Made by a program: the position numbers and the translations under genes
Notes under the pieces: model-generated
Told to the model about the DNA's origin: nothing
What the model saw: the letters and a program-made list of their open reading frames with translations, nothing else
Databases searched by the model: none
In this document: piece by piece, positions 43,001 to 54,457 of the stretch
Position numbering within the stretch: the stretch's first letter is position 1
Layout of the letters: each line of letters begins with the position of its first letter
Origin: Epithemia pelagica
Lineage: Eukaryota; Bacillariophyta; Bacillariophyceae; Surirellales; Surirellaceae
DNA length: 64,000 nucleotides
Assembly: GCA_946965045.2 (NCBI GenBank)
Contig: OX337233.1
Coordinates: 496,001-560,000 of the forward strand
Reading direction: 5' to 3'

Positions 43001-43863
43001 TCTGTGGAGTTACGTCGATCCTGTCGCGGATTGGATCGTGAAGAATACTCCAAAATAGGAAACAGTGGTCCCAAAGTAGAGTACAGATGGGCGACAAAAC
43101 AACCAGCACAAAGTGTTCTTTCTCTGGTAGGTAGGAATGAGAGAAGGAATGGCAGGTTCGGAACCATCTATGGCCAACCGTGGAGAGCTACGTCGAGTCT
43201 GTCGGGGATTGGATCGCCACAGGGTCTCACAATCGGAACCGCGGTGGTCCAAACGTAGTACGGATGCACGACAAGACACTCTTGCTGTAGTTTCGGGAGT
43301 AAAGCGAGTACGAGTGACAGGTTCGGAACCATGTTCACCTGTGTTTCAAGAAGGGGCGGACCGCACAGGGACCCTTCTTTGTTGTTTGTTGACACTAGAC
43401 GCGTTCTGGACACGCAGGACACTAGTCGCATGCGTTTGGCCGTTTGTGGAGGCATCTTCAGGACACTCTCGTAGTCCCTCGTATAGTTCAGAATCCAATG
43501 TGGGATTCGTGGCCAAGAACCCAACTACTGCAAGTTATAATTCCATTGAGACAACGTTCCAGAGTGGCGAGGCTGTCGATGAAACGATTGGCGACCGATC
43601 CCATGCCAGAAACCATTTATTCCTCCTAGTGAGAGCCAATGATGAGTCCGTCAACAATCTATATCTGTTGAAAGGCAAACTCTCTGTGACCCTTGTTCGT
43701 TGTTTGGCATTCGACCATATAGTATAGTCCGCCATGATACGTGATGCGAGGACCAGAGCCCAACAACAAGGATAGTTCAATGGAACACTTCCGTTATAGT
43801 GGCGAGGCCGCAACAAGGGCTTCCCCGATTGTTCTTGCACAGAATCATGTGTGTATTCTTCCT
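43001..43863. other. Repeat-derived spacer between Kelch C and the FAS1 pseudogene
   Basis: Internally repetitive: segments at 43010-43110 and 43180-43340 resemble each other and 35140-35340. No coding motif. Confidence 0.4.
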
Positions 43864-46000
43864 CTATGGCAACAAGACGGCATCAATCCAATGAATGACC
43901 CCCCGAAAGGCCACAACTTGAGTGTCGACGAAATTGGCGCGAGTGACGGACAAGCCTGGTTCGGTCCGGACCGTTTCCACCGCCACTTCGGCCGTGTCTT
44001 GGACAGATTGTGGAAATTGCGTCACGGACAAGATCCAATCCGTCCCCGAATCGCTGGTGAGTTGAATGGGGGTGCCTTGATTGCCAGCCACAAAACTGGT
44101 AATGCTTTCGCGAAACAAGGCACCGTCCCGATACACGTGGGTTTCCAAGACCCGCGTCAACAAAAAGTCGCCGTCTTGTTGTTCGTTCAACAAATCGTCC
44201 AAGCTATTGACATTCAAGGCTTGAAAGGCCTCATTGGTGGGTACCAAGAGTGTCACAGCGCCCGTTTCGAGATTATTCATGGTATCCAACAAGCCCGTTT
44301 GATCCAAGGCTTGAATCATCCATGACGAGGACAGTGTGGGGGTCAAAAAGGCCGTGACACCGACCGGCAAGAGGGGCAATAAGACTTGATGGATGGTATG
44401 AAGAATTCCATTAACGGCTGGTACGTCAAACGGATCAATGATTTGAGCGGGTTCCACCACACTTGTCCGAAACGGATTGCCTTGCACCACGACTGTCACG
44501 TCGGTAGTCGTCTCGTTATTATTACTGTCAGTGGTTGTTTCATTGGTCACGACAATCCGTAAGAATTGCGAATTCAAGGTATTTCGCACCACGGTGGAAT
44601 TGGAACCGTCCGTGGGCAACAAGTCGTTGCGTGTCGCAATTCGATCCAAGACATGATACAAGAGAACAAATTCCAACACTTCGACACGGTCCGTCAAGTA
44701 GGTGAGGGCCCGCGTGCCCAAGGCGCCAAAGGCCGCATCGGTCGGTGCCAACAAGGTGAGGCGTTGCAATCGATTGTTCATCAAGGTGGTCAACAAGTTG
44801 GTTTGGTCCAAGGCGGACAACAAAATGGAAAAGCCCCCGGTAAAGACCAATTGATGACCAAGAGACAGCGTCGGCACCAAGACTTGATCGACGGCATGGA
44901 CCAAACCATTGGTGGCAATGTATTCTTCGTCCCGCAAGGGCGGTGACGTTTCGCGGGGATTGTTGTTGCCCCGAATGACCAGAACTTGTGGTTCGTCATT
45001 GTCATCGCCCTCTAATTGCACTTGCAAGCCTTGCGCTTGCAAGGTTCGCAGGGACCATTCGGGTGGATAATTGCGCAATTGCGATCGTGTGAAACGTTGG
45101 GGGAGCACATGATACAAGATGATCGACCGCCACAAATCGACTTGTTCGGGCGCTTGCAAAAAGTCCCAAACGTCGGGTCGTATCGCGGCAAAGGCTTGAT
45201 CCGTGGGAGCAAACAGGGTAAATTCCTGATCCGAGCAACTCCACCAAGTCTAGGTCTTGGAGAACTTGATACAAGATGGTAAATTCTTGGAGGGCGACCG
45301 TGGCCGCCACGGCCGTGGCCGCCACGGGCAAGCGGGGCAGTAGGACTTGATGGACGTCATGAATCAAGCCATTCGAGGCCACTTGATTGGCTTGTACGAC
45401 TTGGGGCGGATGTTCGACATTGGAATTGGCGAGTCCCCACAACAAGACGACCAAGTCGTAGTCGCTGTTCTTGGGTGCATCGTCGACCAAGACGAGCATG
45501 GTTTGATTGGACAAGAGTAACGTATCGAGGGGCGTCAAGGACCAGGCTTGAGCAATCAAGTCGTCTCGCGTGACAATTCCCTGCACGACATGATACAGAA
45601 GGACCCGACGCATCATGTCCGTGTTCTCGGGCGCATCGTCAACCAAGACGAGAATCGTTGGATTGGACAGGAGTAACGTATCGAGGGGCGTGAGGGACCA
45701 GGCTTGAGCAATCCAATCGTCTCGCGTGACAATTCCTTGAAGGACATGATACCAGAGGACCCGATCGGTGGTGGTTTGCAAAAACTCGAGTTGATACGTG
45801 AACAAGGATTGATTCCAAGCGGCATTGGTGGGGGCCAGCAAGGTCAACAACTCTGCAATAGTAGTATCATTGAGGGCCGTCCACACACGTTGTGGTGTGC
45901 CACAAGGCTTTTGTTCCAATAGGGAATATCGTTGGGGATGCTGGGGAATGAATAGAGCAAGGATGGTGTCGACTCTTTCGTTCCCCGATGGTATCGCCAT
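43864..46000 (-). pseudogene. FAS1 (fasciclin) gene, 5'-truncated and frameshifted (copy 2)
   Basis: Reads from 46000 (MAIPSGNERVD) through a partial FAS1 domain (LTLLAPTNAAW) and a second unit (EFTILYQVLQDLDLVELL). Compared with the paralogue at 48206-51260, 20 nt between two CTC triplets are missing at about 45236. This shifts the frame. Coding similarity then continues in the other frame (45225-43864) with FAPTDQAFAAI, LTLLAPTDAAFGAL and VTLLVPTNEAFQAL, ending GVIHWIDAVLLP at TAG 43864. The first domain also has an internal duplication of about 46 residues ('IVTRDDxIAQAWSLTPLDTL' twice, 45510-45740). The signal peptide and first FAS1 domain of the paralogue are absent. It is a clear pseudogene, in inverted orientation to its sister copy. 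Confidence 0.85.
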
Positions 46001-47454
46001 TCCACAGATTTCCCTGCGGCATCATTGAGGTGGGAGCCAAACGGATGGTCCATTCGCTTGGAACAACCGCTGCCGGGTATAGTATAGTGTGACATGCCGT
46101 GTCGCAGAAAGCACAGGCAAGGGATTCAAGAATCGATAGACTAAGGTAGTACGGGTCCTCGTTTGGTTCCTCTCGGCGTACTACTACACTGCGAATCTGG
46201 TTCCGTTTCCTTGTATTCCTTTCGATACAGTGGTAGATCCACATGCTGGTGTACTTCTTGCGGGTGCATCCTTTTGGACAAGAAGGTTATTGTGGTTGGT
46301 TCTCCTGTGGTTGTTATCCGTCTCGTTGTGTAGACGTACGTACGTGTTGTTGTTGGATTCGTTCTATGGAAATGCCGCCGCCACCGCATCCATTCTTGCC
46401 AAAGGAATGGACCACACACACAAGACGACAACAACAACGACGACAACACCCACATTTCTCTCCCGGCTCTGGATTGGAACCATATGACGTTTTTGTTGAA
46501 TCACATTCTAGTATAGTTCCAACCACAGAATGTGGCACCCACCCATACAAGAGACGACGAGAACCAACCACACACGAGCCGCCTCCAGTTCCATTGGTAT
46601 CTTGGCGGAGCATCCATTCCTCTCTCTCATTGTGTTGTCTCACGCCGCCATGATTTTTCTAGTATGGCACGCACTTACTGGAGGCACGCAAATCATGCGC
46701 GACCCGATCCATGGAGGAGCAGATCGCTTTCCAATACAGGATGGTATATAGAGTGATTGTTCGTACTAGGTAGACCATTCTATGGATTCCATGGCACCCA
46801 CCGTGATAGAACGTCTACTGGTTGTGGTGCGAAAGAACACACATGCCAGTACGATTTTTGTACCGAATAGCGAGAGGAGCATCCGAGGAGACTCCAGCAC
46901 TATACTAGCTAGAGGATTCCATCCAAATCCATTGTGAGATACACCCCTTCGACGAGAAGCAGCACGAGCGTGTGAAACACCGTGGTGGTGGTGGTGGAGG
47001 AGGACACGACAAGGCTCCTTTCGCTCGGGAAACAACATTGCCTGTCGAGTTTCATCATTCGCAAGACGCGGAACGGTTGGCATTGGTGACTGCTCATGTC
47101 AGGAACCCACCACTCACGGACAACATGCGCTGTGCTCCTGCGGCTCGTCCACAAAACTGGATCGGCGAATGAACCAAGAAACAATGGGATGGACGCTGGA
47201 GGGTTCATTCGGTCCTCTATACCTAGTAGTAGTAGTAGTAGCCGTTGTTGGAGAGTGTCCATGGAGGAAACTTGTGAATTCTTTGTTCTCTACTAGTATA
47301 CAAAAATCGAACTCTTTGTAGAAGGGATTCCGTAAACTTCTCCTTCATGGTCCTGTCGTCGTCGACGACGAACCGGAAGGATGCCACACACCAACGGCAC
47401 GCCCCCGTTCTGGTGTGCTGCTCCGGGTCCCGAATGGTGGTTCCAGTGGATGAA
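46001..47454. other. Central spacer of the inverted duplication
   Basis: No supported gene. 46670-47220 is a repeat related to 36310-36880. A CAC/GTG-rich triplet stretch near 46980-47000 and TAGTAG repeats near 47224 are simple sequence. Confidence 0.4.
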
Positions 47455-47883
47455 TTAATACTTGGCGAGAAATCCAAGGGGACCGTCGGGATCAATAAAG
47501 TGCAAAAAATCATTGGCAATAAGAGTGGCGGGCAAAATGATGAATACATAGGCCCATCCCAAATTGAAGGGATTGGTATTGGCCTCCATGGCGGGATCGA
47601 CCCATTTCACTTGCTTGAGTTCGCCCGTATTCATGTCCTTGACGACATTGGTTGTGATTGTAGTCGGCGTCACGGCCGAAGCCGTGTCGCTGCTGGCCAA
47701 GTCCTCGGCCGAGACCGTTTCCAAGGGAGAAGCTGCTGCGGATGTGGATTCGTCGTCCTTGGAAAACATGGCCAAGGGTGTCATTCGTGAACTTGTTGTG
47801 GTGGGCGTGACGGAAAAGGATTGTACCTGCTGAGCCACACACAAGACGGCCATGCAAAACAGAGTTGCTCGCATCATCATCAT
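47455..47883 (-). CDS. Small plastid-targeted membrane protein
   Basis: The first of several adjacent ATGs (47883) gives MMMMRATLFCMAVLCVAQQV, a signal peptide. It is followed by QSFSVTPTTTSSRMTPLAMF, whose Ser-Phe junction resembles the Phe-containing motif at the signal/transit boundary of diatom plastid precursors. A Ser/Thr/Ala-rich stretch follows. The mature end is compact: VKWVDPAMEANTNPFNLGWA, then a single membrane helix YVFIILPATLIANDFLHF, then a short hydrophilic tail ending LGFLAKY. The product is about 142 aa. It is probably a thylakoid or envelope subunit of unknown identity; I cannot name the family. Intact and with strong codon bias, it looks like a working housekeeping gene caught between the arms of the inverted FAS1/Kelch duplication. 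Confidence 0.75.
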   Translation of the reverse strand: MMMMRATLFCMAVLCVAQQVQSFSVTPTTTSSRMTPLAMFSKDDESTSAAASPLETVSAEDLASSDTASAVTPTTITTNVVKDMNTGELKQVKWVDPAMEANTNPFNLGWAYVFIILPATLIANDFLHFIDPDGPLGFLAKY

Positions 47884-48205
47884 TCTCGTAATCGTTATCG
47901 TCGTTCTAGGGTAGAGAGGGAGAGAGATGAACAAGACGTTGGGAGATATTGAAATGGTCGTCAATGTGGTCGTCGTCAATCGTTGTTCTTTGGGAGACAG
48001 ATTGTATCTTTCGCACGCCGAGTGGAAGTTGAAGTTTCGCTGGTGAACGCATCTGGGTCATTCGGGGTCGCGGCAATCAAAGTGGGGTCGCGCCAAACTT
48101 GACAGGTCCGTTCCAATATTGTACGTGCCTTGGTCCACGACCTTGGTCTTGGTCACTTAAAAGAACGCGAGCCATTCCGAAATCAAGCAGACGACCGTTC
48201 ACATT
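47884..48205. other. Divergent upstream region of the plastid gene and FAS1 copy 3
   Basis: About 320 bases with no ORF of interest. It probably contains the promoter of the plastid-targeted gene. Confidence 0.4.
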
Positions 48206-51200
48206 TTGCTCCAACCAACACCACAACACCAAAAAGCAACGACGCGGCGGCCCACCGCCGCTGCAAGCGCATTCACCTGTAATAGGAGTGGTAGGAGCCG
48301 CTCGTGCTCGTCATCCGTCGTGTTTCTAGTGGTGGTTTCGTTATTGCTCGTGATCCTTGCAACAGCAAGGGAGGAGGATTCCTGGAACGGAGCGTACCCG
48401 AGCCACCATTACCATTCCGTCCCTTTTTTGAAGGGGGAACCATCATTGTCCTCCTCGTTTCGTTCCTTACAGGATTCTTCCAATCCTTCTTCTCTTGGTC
48501 GTCGTCATCGCATCTTACCGAGTGGCAAAAAGGAATCCTCGTCCTACCACCAACAGGACGACGACTACCATGACAAGAAGAAGAAGCGGGGCAAACAACA
48601 AGCAGCCTCGAAATCCACCACAACGACTCGTTCCTTGCAAACCGTCTTGAAGCGTCATCCGGAATTAACCTTGTTGGTCCAAGCCTTGGATGTCACCAAC
48701 CTGTGGTCCTGGTTGGCCACGGACAATGGGGGAACATGGACCATTTTCGCTCCCACCAATGCCGCCCTCGAAGCCGCCTTGCAAGAGCATCCCGACTTGC
48801 AAACTGCCATTTTAAGACACGATCCAGATTCGAGTTCCATGGCAACCTTGCGACACTGGCTCTTGGTCCATTTTCTTCCGAATCGGGTCGTCGTGTTGCA
48901 GGACCTGCCCGTTTCGTCCCACATCATTCTCGAAACCGCTTGGGCATTCTACCCACCACCCTGACGCTCCAAATCAATCCTTTTGGAACCGCATTCGTAT
49001 GGTTCAATGACCAAGAGAGTGAACACCGACATCCGCCCGCCAAGGTCTTACAAGCAGATTTACGGGCCTGCAATGGCGTCGTCCATGTTCTGGATCAAGT
49101 CTTGGTGCCGCACAACAACGACAATGGCAAGGTTCCATCGTCCCTTCCCCGGACAGTACCCAAACCCACTTCGGCACCCACCCTCGGGACGACTCCCAAA
49201 CCAACCACCACCATGCCCGTTTCCTCGGTTCCCGTGGCACCACCCACACTTCGTCCGACAACAAGTAATCCCTCACCGTCTCCCACTCCTTTGGTCGACA
49301 CCCAAACCATTGCCCAATTCATCTCCCAAAATCCCGAGCGCTATTCCCTCTTGGAACAAGCGCTGTTCCAAACCAACGTGTGGACGACCCTCAATGATAC
49401 TTTTGCAGACTTGACTTTTTTGGCACCGACCAATGCCGCCTGGAATCAATCCTTGTCGACCTATCAACAAGACTATTTGTTCCAAACGACCGACATGATG
49501 CGTCGAGTGCTCTGGTATAATGTTATTCTTGGAATTGTCACGCGAGACGACTTGATTGCTCAAGCCTGGTCCTTGACACCCCTCGACAATTTACTCCTGT
49601 CCAATCAAACGATTCTCGTCTTGGTCGACGATGCACCCGAGAACAGCGACTACGACTTGGTCGTCTTGTTGTGGGGACTCGCCAATTCCAATGTCGAACA
49701 TCCGCCCCAAGTCGTACAAGCCAATCAGGCTGCATCCAATGGCTTGATTCATGACGTCCATCAAGTCCTACTGCCCCGCTTGCCCGTGGCGGCCACGGTC
49801 GCCCTCCAAGAATTTACCATCTTGTATCAAGTGCTCCAAGACTTGGACTTGGTCGAGTTGCTCAACAATGATGACATCAACTCGGAACAGGAATTTACCC
49901 TGTTTGCACCGACGGATCAAGCCTTTGGCGCGATACGACCCGATGTCTGGGACTTTTTGCAAGCGCCGCAACAAGTCGACTTGTGGCGGTCGATCATCTT
50001 GTATCATGTGCTCCCCCAACGCTTTACACGATCTCAATTGCGCAATTATCCACCCGAATGGTCCCTGAGAACCTTGCAAGCGCAAGGTTTGCACGTGGAA
50101 TTGCTCGAGGGCGATGACAATGACGAACAAGTTTTGGTTGTTCGGGGCAATAACAATCCCCGTGACACGTCACCGCCCTTGCGGGACGAAGAATACATTG
50201 CCACCAATGGTTTGGTCTATGCCGTTGATCAAGTCTTGCTGCCGACGCTGTCCCTTGGCCATCAATTGGTCTTTACCGGGGGCTTTTCCATTTTGTTGTC
50301 CGCCTTGGACCAAACCAACTTGTGGACACGACACGGTTCCTCAACAATCGATTGCAACGCCTCACCTTGTTGGCACCGACCGATGCGGCCTTTGGCGCCT
50401 TGGGCAATCGCGCTCTAACGTACTTGACGAATCGGGTCGAATTGTTGGAATTTGTCCTCTTGTATCACGTCTTGGATCGAGTTTCGACACGCAACGACTT
50501 GTTGCCCACAGATGGGTCCGATTCCACCGTGGTGCGGAATACCTTGAATTCACAATTCTTAAGGATTGTGGTGACCAATGCAACAACCACAACAGAGGAC
50601 AATAGTAACGAGACTTTATCCGAGTTGACCGTCGTGGTGCAAGGCAATCTCTTTCGAACAAGCGTGGTGGAACCTGCTGAAATCATTGATCCGTTTGATG
50701 TGCCGGCCGTCAATGGAATCCTTCATACCATCCATCAAGTCTTATTGCCCCTCTTGCCCGTGGGTGTCACGGCCTTTTTGACACCCACACTGTCCTCGTC
50801 ATGGATGATTCAAGCCTTGGATCAAACGGGCTTGTTGCATACCATGAATAATCTCGAAAACGGCTTTGTGACACTCTTGGTACCGACCAATGAGGCCTTT
50901 CAAGCCTTGAATGTCAATAGCTTGGACGACTTGTTGGACGAACAACTTGATGGCGACTTTTTGTTGACCCGTGTCTTGGAAACCCACGTCTTTCGGGATT
51001 TGGCCTTGTTTCGCGAAAGCATTACTAGTTTTGTGGCTGGCAATCAAGGCACCCCCATTCAACTCACGAGTGACTCGGGGACGGATTGGATCTTGTCCGT
51101 AACGCAGTTTCCGCAAATTGTCCAAGACACGGCCGAAGTGGCGGTGGAAACGGTCCGGACCGAACCGGGCTTGCCCATTACTCGTGCCAATTTCATTGAC

Positions 51201-51260
51201 ACTCAAGTCGTGGCCTTTCGGGGGGTCATTCATTGGATCGATGCCGTCTTGTTGCCCTGA
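48206..51260 (+). pseudogene. Five-domain FAS1 (fasciclin) gene with two frameshifts (copy 3)
   Basis: The first frame has a hydrophobic segment, SSVVFLVVVSLLLVILATA, but no ATG before it (48206 is TTG). The true start is lost or in an unseen exon. FAS1 domain 1 (WTIFAPTNAALEAAL) shifts frame at about 48935. The next frame continues LGILPTTLTLQINPFG...VVHVLDQVLVP, a Pro/Thr-rich linker (49120-49300), domain 2 (LTFLAPTNAAW) and domain 3 (FTLFAPTDQAFGAI). A second shift at about 50325 leads into domain 4 (LTLLAPTDAAFGAL) and domain 5 (VTLLVPTNEAFQAL), ending GVIHWIDAVLLP at TGA 51260. All five domains are otherwise well preserved, so decay is recent or the frameshifts are errors. When intact it would be a secreted or anchored adhesion protein. 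It is the mirror partner of the minus-strand copy at 43864-46000. Confidence 0.8.
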
Positions 51261-51791
51261 GGATACACACTTTTTGGTATGGAACGATCGTTGTGCCGAA
51301 CAAAAGGAGGGTGGGGCTTGTGGACGGATGAGACAACGAAACTCCTTGTCTCTCCAGCACAACATCGAGAGAGAACACTCATAGCCGTGTCATGATGTGT
51401 ACAAACAACCATTCGTTCCGATCGGTAGAAAGTTCGGTGATGGCTGTCCGATCCACGACAGACTTGAGATCATAAGATTCCACACGGTTGTGGCGCGTGA
51501 CGAAATGTTGAACGCATACTATTATGGGTGACGTGTGACCAACACCGAATCCACGATCCGTGATTCGCATGAACGCAGCGGCGGACAATGAACATGTGGG
51601 ATCGAAAACGTTGGTGGATAGATGAACACTTTGTGTCAATGATGCTCAACGGTTCTTGGAGTGACTGCGCCGGCGATATTGGTTAAAAGTGCTTCACATC
51701 AAAGGAAGGCAATGTTTCACTTCAAAGCCTGAGTTATCATTATCATTTTCCTCGGCACATATTTTCGTGTTCCGAACTATATCAAAGGACC
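51261..51791. other. Spacer with the Kelch-upstream repeat (inverted copy)
   Basis: 51400-51780 carries the repeat in the opposite orientation to 42755-43000 (phrases 'GGATCGAAAACGTTGGTG', 'GCTCAACGGTTCTTGGAGTG', 'GTGCTTCACATCAAA'), as expected for the mirror arm. No gene. Confidence 0.55.
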
Positions 51792-53495
51792 ATGGAAGAA
51801 CAAGCCAGATTATCACATCTTCGATTTTCTAAATCGAACAAAGATGACGTACCACAATGGAAACCCGACTTATGGCCATCACTTCTGGGTGGACGGCGTT
51901 GGTTTCATGCATCGGTTGTTTTGAATGACGAGGAAAAGGAACAGCAGACAGTCGTTGTCATTGGAGGACAAACAGCAAAGGGCGGTACAAATTCGGTGTT
52001 GTTGATGGATTTGGAAAAGGAAACGAAGGAGTGGACAGAAGGTCCAAGCCTGAATAAAAGTCGTTATGGACATGCAGCAGTGGTTTGCAATGGCTTTGTG
52101 TACGCATTGGGAGGAGTCTGTGATCATCAGCGTTTGGATTCCATAGAGCGGATTGAGCTTTTGGATCTATTGAAGTCACCGTGTACTAACAACAAGCACT
52201 GGACCATATTGAACTGTAAAATGTCCACTCCAAGATACGGATGTCAAGCTGTTGCGGTACATAGTCGATTTATTGTGGTCGCCGGTGGATACAATGGAAG
52301 CTACTTGTCGTCGACTGACATTATCGATACGGCAGTGCAAACTCAACACATTGTCATTGCAGGTCCTTGCATGATGGTTCCTCGATGTACCTATGCAATG
52401 GCTCTTGTTGGCGATCGAATCTTTGCCATTGGTGGGTCCAATGGAATTTCCACAGTGAACTCTGTTGAATACTTGGAATTCATGAAGTCATCTTCCGAGA
52501 CCAATGCGGATGTGAATATCGTCTTTCCTTCATCGTCGAAATGGAAAGTCCACAAGGAGCTGGTCCTTTCTGTCCCTCGGAAGCTACATGGTGTTGTGAA
52601 TGTCGGGACTTCTCTGATTGTCGCAGGAGGTTATGGTGATTATTATTTGAAGTCAGTAGAAGTATTGGACACGAAGCGCAACGTGGCATTCAAGCTACCT
52701 GATATGACTGTGGGGCGGGATGGTCTTAGTGTGGTTTCATTCCCTGACGGAATTGCTGTCATTGGAGGGCGTTGTTGTAGGGATACTTGTGAAACGCTCT
52801 CATTGATTGAGATACATGGATCCACCAAGGTACGACGCTTGTTGTAGTAAGAGTTGGATGTGATATCACACGAAAGGAATGGAGAATTGATGTGAAAGAT
52901 TGCCGTATTGTTTTCTAACGAAGATTTGGTCTTTTGCTTTTCACATAATCTCCAGACTATGTTTTCATGCCGTGCCGAGCTGGACATGGAACTTGACAAA
53001 CTCAACGATAAGATTCAACTTGCAAATAGGGATCGCAGCAAATTAAAGGCGCTGGAAGAGGCCATTGAGGCGGAATCTCTGTTGCCGGTGATGGAATGGT
53101 TACGTGATCACGACGACAAGTTCCGCTCTGTCCAGAAGCTGAAAAAAACTATTGACGGACTGAAACGGAAATTGGATGATATTGACGGCTTTGTGGGGTG
53201 TCTTCCAATTGCTCGCAAGATTGACGAGCTAGAAAACCTTGTCGAATTGAATGTCAGTTTTGGTGATGAAAAGAACCTTGTTGGTCAGAAATCAGTTGTT
53301 GATGTTGAATCCGGGAACGAAACACTACTAGTGTCTATCCGTACCACTGATGAGCTTTCCAGCAATGGTTGTGACGACCCCGAAAAGCAATTTATGAAAC
53401 TGGAAGATATGATGATTGAACAAAGGAACATGATAGCTCAACTTTCTGATCGGGTTCGTTTGCTTGAGAAGAAAAGAAGTCGGTCCATTTCGTGA
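51792..53495 (+). CDS. Kelch-repeat protein with C-terminal coiled coil (copy D)
   Basis: Exon 1 (51792-52829) starts MEEQARLSHLRFSKSNKDDV and encodes the six-blade Kelch propeller (VVIGGQ, YALGGV, VVAGGY, FAIGGS, IVAGGY, AVIGGR). A 126-nt phase-0 intron (52830-52955, GTACGA...CTCCAG) leads to exon 2 (52956-53495), TMFSCRAELDMELDKLNDKI through EDMMIEQRNMIAQLSDRVRL and a basic end. The product is 525 aa. The ancestral acceptor (CACAG in copy B) reads CACAT here, so splicing apparently moved to the next CAG. No frame defect. It is the plus-strand mirror of copy C and lies downstream of FAS1 copy 3 exactly as C lies downstream of FAS1 copy 2. Confidence 0.78.
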
Positions 53496-54457
53496 AGAAT
53501 TACCAAGGTGTCTGTTGGGATCACAAATTATTTATCCTTCTATATAGTCCATTGTCAAATTTGTTTGTAAGTACTAAGTACGTCCGTCGGTGTGATCCGC
53601 CTACAGCATATGGGCTCCGGGGGACGAAAAATTCCACCGCGATAGCGTAGTATTATCTATCGCAGTGAGTCCCAACTGAAACCGAGGTACCGTGAGGGGT
53701 ATCTATAATCTCCACGGACGACGCGGCGAATTGGGAACGCATGTCAATCAAGCGACACTGTATCGTTTTCCATGTGGTGGTATTCGTGGTGGTGGTCGGT
53801 GTCTTGGTGGGGTCTGCTGGACGTGTCTTTGTCTTATCCGAACGTCCTTTTGACCGAGCAACATTCACGATGTGTGGAACGTTGATACACATACAAGAAC
53901 GCATCGGTGGACAATGAACATGCGGGATCCAATGCGTTGGTGCATATGGACACACACTTGTGTGTGTCAATAAAGCTCCACGATTCGTGGAACGACTACG
54001 CCGGTGATCTTGGAGGAGTGCTTCACATCAGATCCTGACATGCTTGGCAATGTTTCAAATAAACAGAGTTATCCTCATCGCAGTCTTAGAAACTTTGGAA
54101 TTTTGTTTGCATCCAATACCGGACTTACGCTCGCAATTCCACGGTTGTGGGATGCTGGTCCTCTTTTAAAGGATCATAATATGTGTGACGTGTACCAACA
54201 CCGAACGGAGCAACAGCCACGATGCGATGATGGTTGATACAGATACAAGAACGCAGTGGCGGGCAATGAATATACATGCGAGATCCATACCGATGCTGCA
54301 CATAATCGTTCTATGTGATTGAAGCTCAACGGTTCGTGGAGTGACTGCGCAGGTGATCTTGGATGAGTGCTTCACATCAAAAGCTCACACACCGAGCACA
54401 GTTTTTTGCACCTTTCTTCAACACACTTTATTGCGTTCCCAATTATATCAAAGGAAC
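53496..54457. other. Spacer with two Kelch-upstream repeat copies
   Basis: 53850-54010 and 54180-54380 each show the phrases 'CGGACAATGAACATGCGGGATC' or variants, 'GCTC(C)A(A)CGGTTCGTGGA' and 'GTGCTTCACATC'. Two tandem copies upstream of copy E suggest an extra duplication step. 53653-53970 resembles degraded second-type Kelch sequence on the minus strand, but too weakly to annotate. Confidence 0.45.

Noticed and set aside
53653-53970. Minus-strand frame resembling part of the second-type Kelch gene
   Set aside because: Only a short phrase (TTTWKTIQCRLIDMRSQFAA) is similar; it is too little to define a gene, and was noted in the spacer entry instead.
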